From contig SAUG01000099.1 of the NCBI GenBank assembly GCA_011316305.1, positions 1-64,000 on the forward strand: a DNA stretch of 64,000 nucleotides, read 5' to 3'. The notes beneath the pieces are model-generated. The model saw only the letters and a list, made by a program, of their open reading frames with translations. It was not told the origin of the DNA and did no database searches. A program made the translations under genes and the position numbers. Numbering within the stretch: position 1 is the first letter of the stretch; each line of letters begins with the position of its first letter. Source of the DNA: Rusavskia elegans (Eukaryota > Ascomycota > Lecanoromycetes > Teloschistales > Teloschistaceae). This document shows positions 48,101 through 59,789 of this stretch, one piece after another.

Positions 48101-51093
48101 ACTAAATAAAAAGTATACTAGATTAATTTATTTAATATACTTTTAAAATCTTTTTTAAATAGATTTCTTTCTAGAAGTATAGTACTATTTTCTATTTCTA
48201 CCTGATTAAATATATTCTATAGTTCTTTTAATACTTTATCGGAATCTAAATCTATAGTATAGTTATAGTATTTAACTATTTTCGTCTATTCTATATATTA
48301 TAGAGTTATTTAGATTCGATTTTACTAATAAATTCTTTTAATAAAACTAAAAGTCCGTTTAATTCCGACCGAAAATATTAGATAGAAAAGAATATTATAA
48401 GCTATTTATACTAATTTTAGAAAATTCGAAATATTATTTTTCTAAAATATCTAGTTTAGATTATCTTCGGTAGTATTAATATAAAGATGTCGATTAGCTT
48501 TAAAAATAGATACTCGAAGATATTAGAATTATTAAAGAAAACTATTTAAAGTAGTTATAGTAGGCTATTAACTAGTTAGTATATTTATAATATAATACTA
48601 TTATATATTATTTTATTTTCTTTTCTATAACGGGCTCTATAATTTAGTAGATTAATAGAAGCTCTATAATATTTATTAAAGTACTTTTTAAACTCGTCTC
48701 GATATTTATTTATATACCCCGAATATATTTCTATATCTTTTTCCTATTTATCGGTATCCTAATTTTAATAAAGACTAAATTTTATTATAGAATTAAAAAT
48801 ATTCGTAAGATTATATATTAGTTTTCCTTTACTTTTAATATAAAAATAATATTTAGTAAATTTAATAAAAACTTTTTCGTAAACTATCAATACTATCGCT
48901 TTTTAAAAATAGTTCGAAGCTTCTATAATTTCCTATATTTTAGTAAAATAATTATAAAGCGTATTATAAAGTCGGTATATTAGATAAACTCTAAAGTTCG
49001 CGAAACTATTAAAGTAATTTTATAGAACGGCTGCAGTATACTATTTATAAAGAGAAGAAATTACTATTTATTTATATTAAAGGTAATCCCTTATATTTAT
49101 AGGTCTCGCGAATTTTTTTAAGGAATTTATTAATAGTTTAGCGAAGTAGATATACCCTATAAATTATAAGATAAATCGAATTTTATTAAATATAAATATT
49201 TTAAATAAAGTTCCTAGTATAGGAATTAGAATCGGCTCTATTTTAAAATTCTTTAAAGCGAAGTTTATATTAAAAGGAAGTACCGGAATAGATAGTAATA
49301 GCGCGAGCCTAAAAATACTATTAATATAAAAATTATTTAATTTATATTATTTATATATATTACCTTTTTTATAACGTTCGATAGACCGGTACCGATAGCT
49401 GTAATTTATTTATTATCTAGTTAATAGATAAAGCTATCGCCTAATATTTATAATTTAATAGCTTTAATAAAGTTTTAAACTACTAGATTAACTATATAAA
49501 TTAGGTAAAGTAGCGAGTTTTATAGTCGATCCTATCGACTATTAAATCGACTAAAAGCCTTTTTAAACTCTTTTTTTAATATTAAATTAGAGCTAGTATT
49601 ATCGGTAATAATATCTAAAAGCTGTTACTTAAACTAGAAAAGCTCTAAAAACGTTAATAGCTTTTAATACTATAAATAACCGGAGTAATTTATAGATAGA
49701 GATATAAATTTAAGTAGATATTTCTAAAGTTAAAACTATATATTAACCTAGTATATAAATACTTCTAAATACGCGATTTTCTATAGATTTAACTAGATAT
49801 CTAATATAAATAAAATATATTCTACGGTTTTTAAATTAGATTTAATTCTATCGCGGATAGATTTAAAATTATTAAAAACTATTATTAAAAGTTAAATATA
49901 CTTAAATAGCTATATATCTAGATAAAGTATTTATAGTAGTTTTCTAAAGTTCGCGTTTTCGATAGTTCGGACTGGTAGATTTAGATCTAAGAAAGTTTTA
50001 TATAGGTATTTATTCCAGGCGTCTTAGTCGAAAGTAGAATCTAGTTTAATATAGCTCTTTTTTTATTATTAAATAAATAAACTTTATATTACTTCTTTAT
50101 ATTACTATTTACTATTTACGCGGATAAGTTTTACTTTAATAATAGACTAGAAAGTATATTATTTAGATCCGTAGTAACTATTAGTCGAAAGATATTTCTT
50201 TATAGTAAATATATTTAAAGAATTAAAGATTATAAAATAATTAAAAACCTTAGAATAGTATTAATATAATTTTAGATAGACTATCTATTATTAAGGCTAT
50301 CTAGTAGAATTTATTCTACTAGAGCGACTATCTTTATATTAAAATCTTTTTTATTTATAGAAAATCGGTTATTTTCTTTTAAGTCCTATTTTTAATATCT
50401 ATAGTAATAGGAATACTAGACTACTATTATTAGAAATCTTAATAGTAATCTATATCCTATTAAATAAATTTATTATTATCTTAAAATACTAATTTTAAAT
50501 AGTCGGTTCGAATTTTATTTACTATATTTTTAATAATCTATTATTACTTTCTATATAAATAATTAAATTTAGCCGGAATTCCGGTTATAAATCGGTTTAG
50601 AAGCTGATTTATAGATTAACTAAAATAGATATTACTTAACGGAAATCTAGTAGAAAGGCCTTTACTAGCTATATCGGTCTAGAAAATAAAAAGGTAAAAA
50701 TCGATATTTATATTAGCTATTTTATATTACGTTTCTATAATAGTAATATAGAAAGATAATATAGATATATAGATACTAAATAAAAATATAAATAGTATTA
50801 ACTATTTAATAGACGATAATAAATTGTATATATTAATATTAGAAATACCTAAAATTTTTAGTATAGTATTAGAAAAAAATAGAATTTATAGATAGTATAA
50901 TATAAGAGAAAAATTATACTTTAATACTAGAGTTATACTTTTATTTATAATCTTAATATTTTAACGGGTTAAACTCGGGTACCTAATCCCGATCCGAGTT
51001 TAAATCGGATCGAACTATAAAAAAATCTAACCCGATTCGGGTCGGGTCGGATTAGCTAACTTAGATTCGAAATCCGACCCGACGGCCAGTCTA
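45187..51093 (+). mobile_element. hAT-like element copy 2, complete 5.9 kb
   Basis: Terminal repeats TAGACTGGCCGGTTCGGG and the inverse of CCCGACGGCCAGTCTA are well preserved. The TSD is TCGAAGAA (45179-45186) and TCGAAAAA (51094-51101), one G/A difference. Subterminal GGGTCGGGTCGG repeats flank both ends. A plus-strand reading frame with few interruptions (about 47130-48020) contains an Asp-Lys repeat encoded by the hexamer array. The 48130-50840 part, absent from copy 1, is the best place for a transposase, but stops prevent a motif-level call. Assignment to hAT rests on the 8-bp TSD and short terminal repeats. Confidence 0.8.
47389..48002 (+). repeat. (AAAGAT)n hexamer array, about 100 units
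   Basis: About 614 bp of AAAGAT repeats with AAAAAT variants near 47407 and at 47881-47886. About 47412-47880 is an uninterrupted run of roughly 78 units. In the element's reading frame the repeat is GAT AAA, an alternating Asp-Lys tract. The motif has no CpA on either strand, so RIP cannot change it. Confidence 0.95.
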
Positions 51094-51215
51094 TCGAAAA
51101 ATTCGAACCTTCGACCCGCTGGATTAACTCCGCTAATTCCGAAATGGAACGCGAATCCGTTAGACCTTCAAATCACGTAACGTTATCACTACGCCTTTTG
51201 AATATATATTAATCG

Positions 51216-52092
51216 GATTATAGAAATATTATAAAATAATTATTATATAATCTATTTTTATAAATTTTCTATTTTTTTTAATTCGAAATAAAAATATTAA
51301 AATTATAGTTAATAGATGGTTAGATTTTTATAATATAAAACTATATTTTTATTTAAAAAATTATATTTTGAATATTAAAAATTTAAAGTTTTTAGATTTT
51401 ATTTATATCTATAGAAAGTATTTCGATAGATTCGAAATAAATAGTAACTATTGCGAAAAAGTTGATTTTAAAAGAAATTCGAAAATTAGAAATTTTTTTA
51501 AAATCTATAAACGTTTATTGATATTTGATTTACTAATAATACCGGTATATAAAATCTTTAATAAATATATTTATATAAAATATTGATAGAAAAAAATAGA
51601 AATTGTTTCGCTAGACTATTAAAATCTAAAAAGTTTTTAAAAAAACTAAAACGCGTTTTTAATATTATCGAGATATTATAGTATTTCGATCTAGAAAAAA
51701 GATCTATATCGAAATTAATATTTTAAAATTTAAAATAAATAGAATTATATTTTAATTTAAAAAAAACAATTACTAGCATCGAATTATATTCTAATAAAAA
51801 GATTTATCGAAAGTAATTATTGAATATATAATATTGAAATATTTATTATTATTAAAATCTTCGAAAAAAATAAATATTTAAAATATAGATAGATTATAAT
51901 AATTTTCGAAATTTTATAAAAATTAAAAATAATAATATATAATAGTATTACTAGATTATTAAATTCTCTACTATAGATTTCGATATTTTCTATTATCTAA
52001 AATAGAGAAATCTAATTAATTTACTATTAAAGAAATCGATTTATAAAAGTATTAATATTAAAATCTAAAAATTATTATCTATATTTGAATCT
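51216..52092. other. AT-rich RIP-degraded DNA, no gene
   Basis: An open frame of 72 codons at 51368-51586 is the kind expected by chance in such sequence. No repeat match was found. Confidence 0.55.
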
Positions 52093-52475
52093 CGGAACGG
52101 ATTGGATCGAATCGGATTCTAGAATCTTTAACTCGATTCGAAACAGATTAGAATATCGCCGGATTGAATTATAAACGAGTTAAAATATAAACGGGTTCTC
52201 GCGGGTTTATCTCGTTTAATATAGGCGCTAAATAAGCGAATATTGAAATTTCTAGTATTTTAATATATAAAAAAGCTAAAAATTATAAATATACTAATTT
52301 AGCGCCTGTATTTAACCAGTAAAAAATAATTTTAAAAATTACTATTTATAGTAAATTTCGATTCGAATCCGACCCGTTTCGATTCGGATCGGGTAAATAT
52401 TTATATAATTCGATTCGGTTTCGACCCGAATCTGTTCGAGTCGGATTCGAGTCGGAAATTTCTATATTCCGTTTC
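52093..52475. mobile_element. Family C element, about 380 bp
   Basis: It starts CTCGGAACGGATTGGATCG, has the AAATATAAACGGGTTCTCGCG internal segment, and ends ATTCCGTTTCGAAA. It is colinear with 44566-44935. No clear target duplication is seen. Confidence 0.65.
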
Positions 52476-53022
52476 GAAAAGCATTTATATTTTAATAAAA
52501 ATAAAATTTACCCGAATAAAATTTCGGCGTTAAATTATTTTTATTAAAAACTTTTTAAATAAATTACGTTATACGCGTGCGTATAATTAAAAGATCTAAA
52601 AATTTTCTATAAATTCTAATGATTTTGAAAATAATTAAATCAACTTTTTACTATTAAAAAAAAGACGCGATATATTTTATATATCGAAATTACTTCTAAA
52701 TATAATGGATCGACGATATAATAATAATAGATAAACGATAACGATTTCTAATAATAGATATAATAATAAAATAAAATCTATTATTAGAAATATATATTAA
52801 AACCGAAATATTCTATATTATATAATATATAAAATTACTATTAATAAACTAGTTTCTAGTAAAATAAATTCTAGTAAACGCGATATATTGATTTAGATTT
52901 AATATCGAATAGCCGATATTAATAAATATATATAGACTATCTAGCGTATATTGAAAAATCTATCGGATTATAAAATATAGAAATAAAAATTAATTTTTTT
53001 AAAAAAAAAAATCTTTATATAT
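52476..53022. other. AT-rich DNA, no feature recognised
   Basis: RIP-type sequence between the family C element and SINE S2. It includes a run of A at about 53000-53010. Confidence 0.5.
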
Positions 53023-53450
53023 ATTCGAAGGCCTAGATGGCGCAGTAGTAACGCTGCGTGACCTGGAGGCTCGGCGGATCCAGCGCTCTTCGGAGTTAAC
53101 GGAATTAATCCGACGGGTCGAAGATTCGAATCCTTCGAAAGCTAATCTAATATTTAAGTTTTTTCTATCGACTCTAGTCGATTTTTATAGAATTTAAAAA
53201 TATAGAAAGATTATATAGTAAATCGTCTCGGCCTAGCCCGATCGATCGAATTAAATTAAGTTAATTAAAATTAAATAGATTACGATTTCCCTCTAGGTTT
53301 TAGTCTAGATCTAGCTCTTTCGGGAATCCTTAATTAAATTTTCGGTAAAGATTCGAGTCTAAATAATTGCGTAATCTAATCGATTAGTACCTCTAGTATT
53401 AATTCGTAAAAGATAATCAAAAATCCGAATGATTAATCGCATATATATAT
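53023..53450 (+). mobile_element. tRNA-derived SINE copy S2, best preserved
   Basis: About 430 bp. The head reads GGCCTAGATGGCGCAGTAG, with an A box (TGGCGCAGTAGTAACGC, about 53038-53054), then a B box (AGATTCGAATCC, about 53122-53133). A tRNA-unrelated body follows and the copy ends in (AT)n. The spacing between boxes is longer than in a normal tRNA gene, so it is not a functional tRNA. GC content is higher than in its surroundings. Confidence 0.82.
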
Positions 53451-54390
53451 ATATTCGAAAAGGCTTGGATGACGTAGTAGCAAACTACGTAATTTAAAAG
53501 TTTAACGGATCCAGCGTTTTTCGAAATTAACGGAATTAGATTCGATAGGTCGGAGGTTCGAATCTATTATAAACACGAGCGGCGTACCTCTGGAAACGCG
53601 GTAGTATTCAGTACAGCGCTGGATATCCTGGCACGCCTCGACAGGCAGGGATATACAGATAGTCTAGATATCGATACTAAAGAGAATTATAGTAATTTTA
53701 GTAAATAAATATTATAAATATCTTGATTTTAATAGTTTTAGTAAATAAATACTATAAGTACTTTAATTTCAGTAGTTTTAGTTAGTAAATACCTTGAAAT
53801 AGAGCTGTTTAAATTACTTTAGTCAATAAATAATCTAAGTAGTAGAGGATTTTATTTATCTATATAGATTCCGAACTCGACGCCTTTATAGCTCGTATTT
53901 AATATATTAGTTATCGCTATATATTGCTCTAGTAATTAAACTGATTTATTTTTAAATTAATTTGAATAATTACCCGTTATATCTTCGTTTACAGATATAC
54001 TAATAAGTTCAATCCAATTTTGGAAATATTAAATATCAATAGATAGCTCTATAACAGAATCCTTCGAAAGTTAATCTAATATTTAAATTTCTTTTATTGA
54101 TTAAATCGATTTTTATTTAGAACTTTTATATAGAAAATTAATATAGTAGATCGTATCGACCTAGCCGTATCGATCGAAGTAATTTAAATTAATAAAATCA
54201 AATAGGTTACGATTTTTCTAATGATTTTAGTTTAGATCTAGCTTTTTCGAAAATTCTAAAATTCGAATTTTCGATAGAATATTTGAATACCAAATAATTA
54301 CGTAATCTGATCGGTTTAACGCCTCTAGTATCAAATCGTAAAAGATTAAAATCAAGAAAATCCGAATAATTAAACCGAATAAATTTATAG
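53451..54390 (+). mobile_element. tRNA-derived SINE copy S3, split by a solo LTR
   Basis: It lies head to tail with S2. It shows A-box remnants (TGGATGACGTAGTAG) and a perfect B box (GGTTCGAATC, 53556-53564), cut at that point by the solo LTR 53565-54056. The SINE resumes at AATCCTTCGAAAG and runs to about 54390. Confidence 0.8.
53565..54056 (+). mobile_element. Solo LTR, 492 bp, exact 5-bp TSD, little RIP
   Basis: It begins TATTATAAACACGAGC (RIPed TGTTATAAACACG) and ends CTCTATAACA. It is flanked by GAATC (53560-53564, 54057-54061). No second LTR or interior is present, as after LTR-LTR recombination. CpA and TpG remain common. Internally, three imperfect copies of TTTTAGTAAATAAATAYTATAA lie at about 53695-53800. 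Confidence 0.88.
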
Positions 54391-55830
54391 ATATATTCGA
54401 ATATAAAATACTATATATAGAATTTCTTGTAAAAAAAACACTAGTCGGTTATTTTGAATATAATCGAGTTTCATTATTTATTTATAAAAGTTATAGCTAG
54501 CAGCTATTATTTAAATATATAGAAATATATAGAAATAATAAATTTTATAAAAAAAATTCAAATTTTCTATATTTTATATAATTATAAAAAAAATAGCAAT
54601 AGATTTTATTATAAGATTACTATCTATTTAATATAATCGAAATATTATAAATTTAATACTAGTAGCTATTATTCGATTTATTAAAATAACGAAATATATT
54701 TTATGTTATAAATTAATTATCGCGAAAAAATTTATAAAATAGTTATTAAAAAACTTTATTATAGAAGATTTATTTCAATTAGAATTATTTATAATCGAAA
54801 ATCTTTATTTATAGCGAACTCTAATCAAAAATCTACTATTATTTAAAATTTAATCGTTATCTAAATATTATATTTTATTTTTAAACGATTAAAAAAAATA
54901 TAATACTAGATTTATTACTAAAATATTATCTTTATCAATCGATATAATTTATCGTCGTTATTATCGATTTTTCTAAAAAGGAATTTACTAAAAAAATATA
55001 TTCGAATTTTAATAATAAAAGATAGTACTACTTTAGAGAAAAATAAATAGACGGATAACGGAAATATAATTTTATAAAACGAATCTAAAATAAATAACAT
55101 TAGCTATAATATTTTAGATACAAAATAAACTATCGTAGATATCAAATTATTTTATAGTATATCTATTCTATTATCTAAAATATCGCGTGTAATATTGGAA
55201 AAAAAAATATAGTATCTATTTTATTATCAAATTTTGGATTTTATAATTCGAAAAATATTATACGATTCTATAATAACAGATTACTAATTAACTATCTATT
55301 TTGAGAAATTATAAATTATATTTAAAAGATTTAGATTTGTAATAGCCGAATATAATATAGTATTAGATATCGGTTCCGCTATAAAAATTCTAATAATATT
55401 AGCTTTTAAAAATAAAAATCTAAATACTATTAAAAGGATACAACTTTAATAAATAAAAAACTAAAATAAAAAATTGAAATAGCGAAAAAAAAGTAAGATC
55501 TATAAATAATCTATATAGTAGAAGGATAAATATAATAGAAAATAGCCGAAATTTAATATTTTAGAATTCGAATTATAAAATAGAATATTTAGTTTATAAT
55601 ACCGCGTTTTTATAGATTAAACTTTTTTCAACGTATTTAAAAACTTCTATCTATTTAGTAATAGCGTTTAAAACTACGGCGAAATGGTTTAAAATATTAG
55701 ATTATAATAATAAATCGTCTAATATAATATTGAAAATCGACTTTGTTTTAAAATATTACTAATATAAAATCGTTTACTATCTATCGATTGTTTATATTTA
55801 ATTTTTGATTATTTTATATATTGATATATT
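54391..55830. other. AT-rich RIP-degraded DNA, no gene
   Basis: About 1.4 kb without recognisable repeat partners. Short open frames here have no coding character. Confidence 0.55.
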
Positions 55831-55928
55831 CTTTTTAAATGGTTTTTTTCTAGAATTATATAAAGTTTTTATATATATATTCTATCAGCGTTATATACGG
55901 CAACGATTATTATATTTTACGTATAAAG

Positions 55929-56320
55929 TAATCTGGTCACTTCGGGTCGGATTTCCGTCGAACCGTCGGAAATCCGATCCGATTTTAACGGGTTAAATCG
56001 ATTCGACTCGCTAAACGGTCGGATCCGGATCGAACCCGGATGAAATCCGGATATCTACTAAATTATTAATATATATAAAAAATCTATATATATATTATAT
56101 TTTGATTTTTATTATAAATAATAGATTAAATTAATATATATAATTCTACTAGAATCTTTCTAGCTAGTATAGTTAATTAATTAGAATTTTTTTAAATAAT
56201 TTATAAAACTTTTATACTAAATTTATATAAGTTATATAGGTTTAGCGGATTAATTAGATCGGGTCGGATTAGATCGGATTAATTAACCCGGGTTCGAAAT
56301 TCGATTCGACGGCCAGTCTA
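55929..56320 (+). mobile_element. MITE, family A (hAT-like), 392 bp
   Basis: It begins TAATCTGGTCACTTCGGG and ends CGACGGCCAGTCTA. The TSD is GTATAAAG (55921-55928) and ATATAAAG (56321-56328), one G/A difference. Confidence 0.85.
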
Positions 56321-56486
56321 ATATAAAGAAATTTTTATAACTAAAATTCGTTAAATAAAATTTGCAGCGTCAATTATTTCTATTTGATTATTTCTTTTTT
56401 TATTCGATTACGAATCCTCTACTATTTCTTTTTCGACGTTATAAATAATTATAAATATTTAGTATTTCCGCTATAGCTATTTACTA

Positions 56487-57029
56487 TAGACTGGCTACTT
56501 CGGTATAGATTTCTATTAGTACATCGAGAACCCGATCCGAATTTTAGTAAATCGGTTCGACCGGATCTACTAAATAATATAGGTTAGTTTTTAAAATTAA
56601 AATCAAAAATCGGGTCGGATTATAAAATAGAAATCGATAGAAATTCAATTTAAACTATTAAACCTTCTATATATAATATAATATAATAGTTATTATATTA
56701 TAATACTATATTTAATTTTATCTAATAAATAATATATATAGATAATATATTTTCTTTTATTAAATTAATTTTTAATAGATAAATATTATTTTATACTAGA
56801 GTTATACTTTTATATTAGATTTTAGCGGTTTTAATAGATTAAATCCGGAAATCCGAATTCGATTCGGATCCGAATTCGATTCGGATCCGAATTCGATTCG
56901 AAACCGAATCGGTTTAATATTTAGAAAAATAGAAACCGATTCGGTTTAATATCTAGAAAAGTCGGAACCGATTTAATTTAAATTCGAAATACGAACTCGG
57001 ATTCGAAATCTGATCCGACGGCCAGTATA
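56487..57029 (+). mobile_element. MITE, family A (hAT-like), 543 bp
   Basis: It begins TAGACTGGCTACTTCGG and ends CGACGGCCAGTATA. The TSD is ATTTACTA (56479-56486) and ATCTACTA (57030-57037), one C/T difference. It holds tandem GGATCCGAATTCGATTC units near 56860-56900. Confidence 0.83.
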
Positions 57030-57710
57030 ATCTACTATACTACGAAATTTCTATCTATAGTTTTAATTTCGACTATATCTATTATATAATCTATATTTAA
57101 ACGTTTCGTTAAATTATTAAAATATTCTTTAATCTATATAGTTTTAAAAAGATTACTATATAATACGCTAGCTACTATAGCTAGAAGTTTTACCCGGTCG
57201 ATTAGATTAAAAAAAGGTAGAAAGGTCGGATAGTACGTTTTAAAGACGGTAAAAAAGAAATTTTTATTATTATTAATATAGATTACCCTAGCTATAATAT
57301 AATAGTTAACGTCTATAAAAATATATATCATTATTATAGATATAGATACTACGATTTAATTTAACTACGATATAGTTCTATAGAAATATATACGTATATA
57401 AAAGATTTTAGTAAATCGTAATATTTACGAAAATATAGCTTATATTACTAGTAAAAAAAGAAAAAAAGAAAGCGATAACTACGAGATATATTTATCTATA
57501 AAAAATTTACGTTAATTGAATTATCGATAGAAGAATACGTTATATTATTAAATAAATTTAAATAAAAATTCTAAAAAACAATTATTTACGTTAATTAAAT
57601 TAGAATATAAATTCTTTTACCGTATATTCGATATTAATATAATAACGTTTAAATTATTTATTAAACCGTTGGTTTATCGAATATCAAAATCAAAAATAAA
57701 TTAATTAAAT

Positions 57711-58024
57711 AGATATAATAATATTATATATTTCTATCCACTATTAAATTATAGTTTTAAAAATTCGAAAATTTGATTATAATTAATTTTATACTAATTT
57801 AATAAAAAGAATTAGATAATTTTATAATCTAGTAAATTTTTTCGATTTTTTCTATATTTATTACAAATATTTTCTAAATATTTTTTTTAATATTCAAAAA
57901 TAAAATAGAAACGATAAATACAATTTTTTTTATTTATAATAATATAAAGGGAATATTGATATAAAAAAATATTATATAGATATTTAGATATTAAATAATA
58001 AAATAATTATATAAAATATTATTT
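57711..58024. other. AT-rich DNA, no feature recognised
   Basis: RIP-type spacer between two family B copies in opposite orientation. Confidence 0.5.
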
Positions 58025-58879
58025 ATTTAGTTAAATTGTTTTGGTTTAATTACCCGGTAAACCAAAGATTCGATAAATAAATTAAACGTTAGTATACCAA
58101 TATTAAATATACGGTAACAGAATTTATATTCTAGTTTAATTAATATAAATAACGATACTATAAAATTTTAATTTAAATTTGTTTAATAATATAATATATT
58201 CTTCTATCGATAATTTAATGTAGAAATTTTTATAGATAAATATACCTCGTAGTTATCGCTTTTTCTTTTTCTTTTTTTACTAGTAATATAAATCTAAAAG
58301 TTTTACGTACGTATATATACTCGTAATAGCTATAGCTGTAAACTAAATTAGACGATAATATATCCGTAATAATTATATCTATCCGCACGATCGTTAACTA
58401 TTTTATTATAGCTAGGGTAACCTATTTCGACTTCGATAAAAAAAAATTTCTTATCGCTTTTAAAATATATTATTTAATTTTTCTATCTCTTTTTAATCTA
58501 ATCGACCGTATAAAACTTCTAGCTATAGTAGCTAGTATACTATCTAGCGACTATTTTAAAATTAGATAAACTAAAAAATATTTTAATAGTTTAACGGAAC
58601 GTTTAGATATAGATTATATAATAAATATAGCTAGATATAACGGAAATATTAGAAGTTGATAATTATATATAATATCGAGAAAGGACTGGTAGACCGAAAA
58701 CTACGAGTAACGAAGTTATATTTATATAAAAGAGGATTCGTAATCGCGAATTAAAAAAGAAATAATTGAATAGAAATAATTAACTACGCTATAAATTTTT
58801 TTTATCTAACGAATATACTTTTAGCTATGAAAAACTTTTTATATATAAATATAATAACCGTTGCCGTATATAACGTTGG

Positions 58880-58917
<38 letters not shown>

Positions 58918-58951
58918 TCAATATAATTTCAAATAGAAATTTTTTAGAAAG
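58025..58951 (-). mobile_element. Family B repeat, full-length, minus
   Basis: It starts (in reverse) with the family 3' end ATTTAGTTAAATTG and ends with the inverse of CTTTCTAAAAAATTTCTATT. Flanking AAAATATTAT (58013-58022, 58952-58961) is a 10-bp or slightly longer duplication. A (TA)n run lies near 58882-58910. Confidence 0.75.
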
Positions 58952-59249
58952 AAAATATTATAAATCAATAAAATTAAAAAAGTTAAAATTTTTATTAAAT
59001 AGAATATTTTTTTATATCGTCGTTAATATATCGAAACTATATCGTTTCGAATTTATTTATTTACTATTTATAACTTTTGGATATCCGCGTTATATTCGAA
59101 TTCGATTAAATTTATTAAAATTTTTAATTTTATAATATTGATAATTACGATATATATAAATATATATGTATATATATATATATATAATATAATAAAGTAT
59201 ATAATATTAATATTATTTTATTTATTTTACGATATTATAATAAAATAAT
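58952..59249. other. AT-rich DNA, no feature recognised
   Basis: RIP-type sequence with (TA)n near 59153-59200. Confidence 0.5.
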
Positions 59250-59525
59250 TAGACTGGCCGTCGAATCGAATTTCGAATTCGAATTAGCTAATCCGACCCG
59301 ATCCGAATCGGGTTAAACTAAAATATAATCCGATTCGATCGGATTTCGGATTCTAAATTATAATTTAATCAAATCTACTAAAACCGTTAAACTCTAATAT
59401 AAAAATATAAAGCTGGTATAACTTTTATACGAATTTACTAAAATAATTCTAATTAATTAACTACGTTAGCAGGAAAGATTTTAATTTAAAAAAATATATT
59501 ATTTAAATATATTGTCTTTATTAAA
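59250..59525 (-). mobile_element. Family A (hAT-like) MITE, truncated
   Basis: It begins TAGACTGGCCGTCGAATCG, the inverted right end, and follows 4519-4879 in reverse as far as the TTTATTAAAG region. The other terminus is missing. Confidence 0.65.
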
Positions 59526-59789
59526 GTTTCAAAATAATAATTAAAAAATAAAATTTGTTTTTGATTTATATATAAAAATATATAATTAATAGTTTAATTT
59601 TATAGATATAAAAAATGAAATAAATTGATATAATAAAATATTAAATCGATATCGTTAATAAATATAATAATAAATTATAAACGGGTTATATAATTTCTAG
59701 AAATATAATTAAAACGCGTAAAAATCAAATTTATCGTCTATTTTCGAGATAAATAGCTGTTTATAAACAATACGTTAATAATTTATCAA
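59526..59789. other. AT-rich DNA, no feature recognised
   Basis: RIP-type spacer. Nothing is seen in it. Confidence 0.5.

Larger units (their letters stand above)
44455..51215 (-). mobile_element. SINE copy S4 (minus), split by family C and by the hAT-like element
   Basis: In reverse, 44455-44565, 44936-45186 and 51094-51215 are consecutive parts of the SINE at 53023-53450. The tail carries the TTACGCAATTATTTA block, the middle the CTAGGCCGAGA block, and the head (51100-51200) the B box and degraded A box. Removing the two insertions gives a SINE of about 430-480 bp. Confidence 0.78.
55831..57710 (+). mobile_element. Family B repeat, full-length, split by two MITEs
   Basis: It starts CTTTTTAAATGG and ends AAAATAAATTAATTAAAT, in the landmark order of 682-1703. 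It carries MITEs at 55929-56320 and 56487-57029. On the minus strand at 57134-57331 an open frame (LIDRVKLLAIVASVL) is shared, with more damage, by other copies; its function is unknown. Confidence 0.72.

Noticed and set aside
51368..51586. 72-codon open frame in AT-rich DNA
   Set aside because: Composition (Ile, Lys, Tyr, Phe, Asn only in bulk) is that of translated AT-rich noise. No splice partners or repeat conservation.
53023..53135. tRNA gene
   Set aside because: A and B boxes are present, but box spacing, stems and a 3' body shared by four dispersed copies identify a tRNA-derived SINE.
54918..55100. 60-codon minus-strand open frame
   Set aside because: Same as above: chance frame in RIPed sequence.
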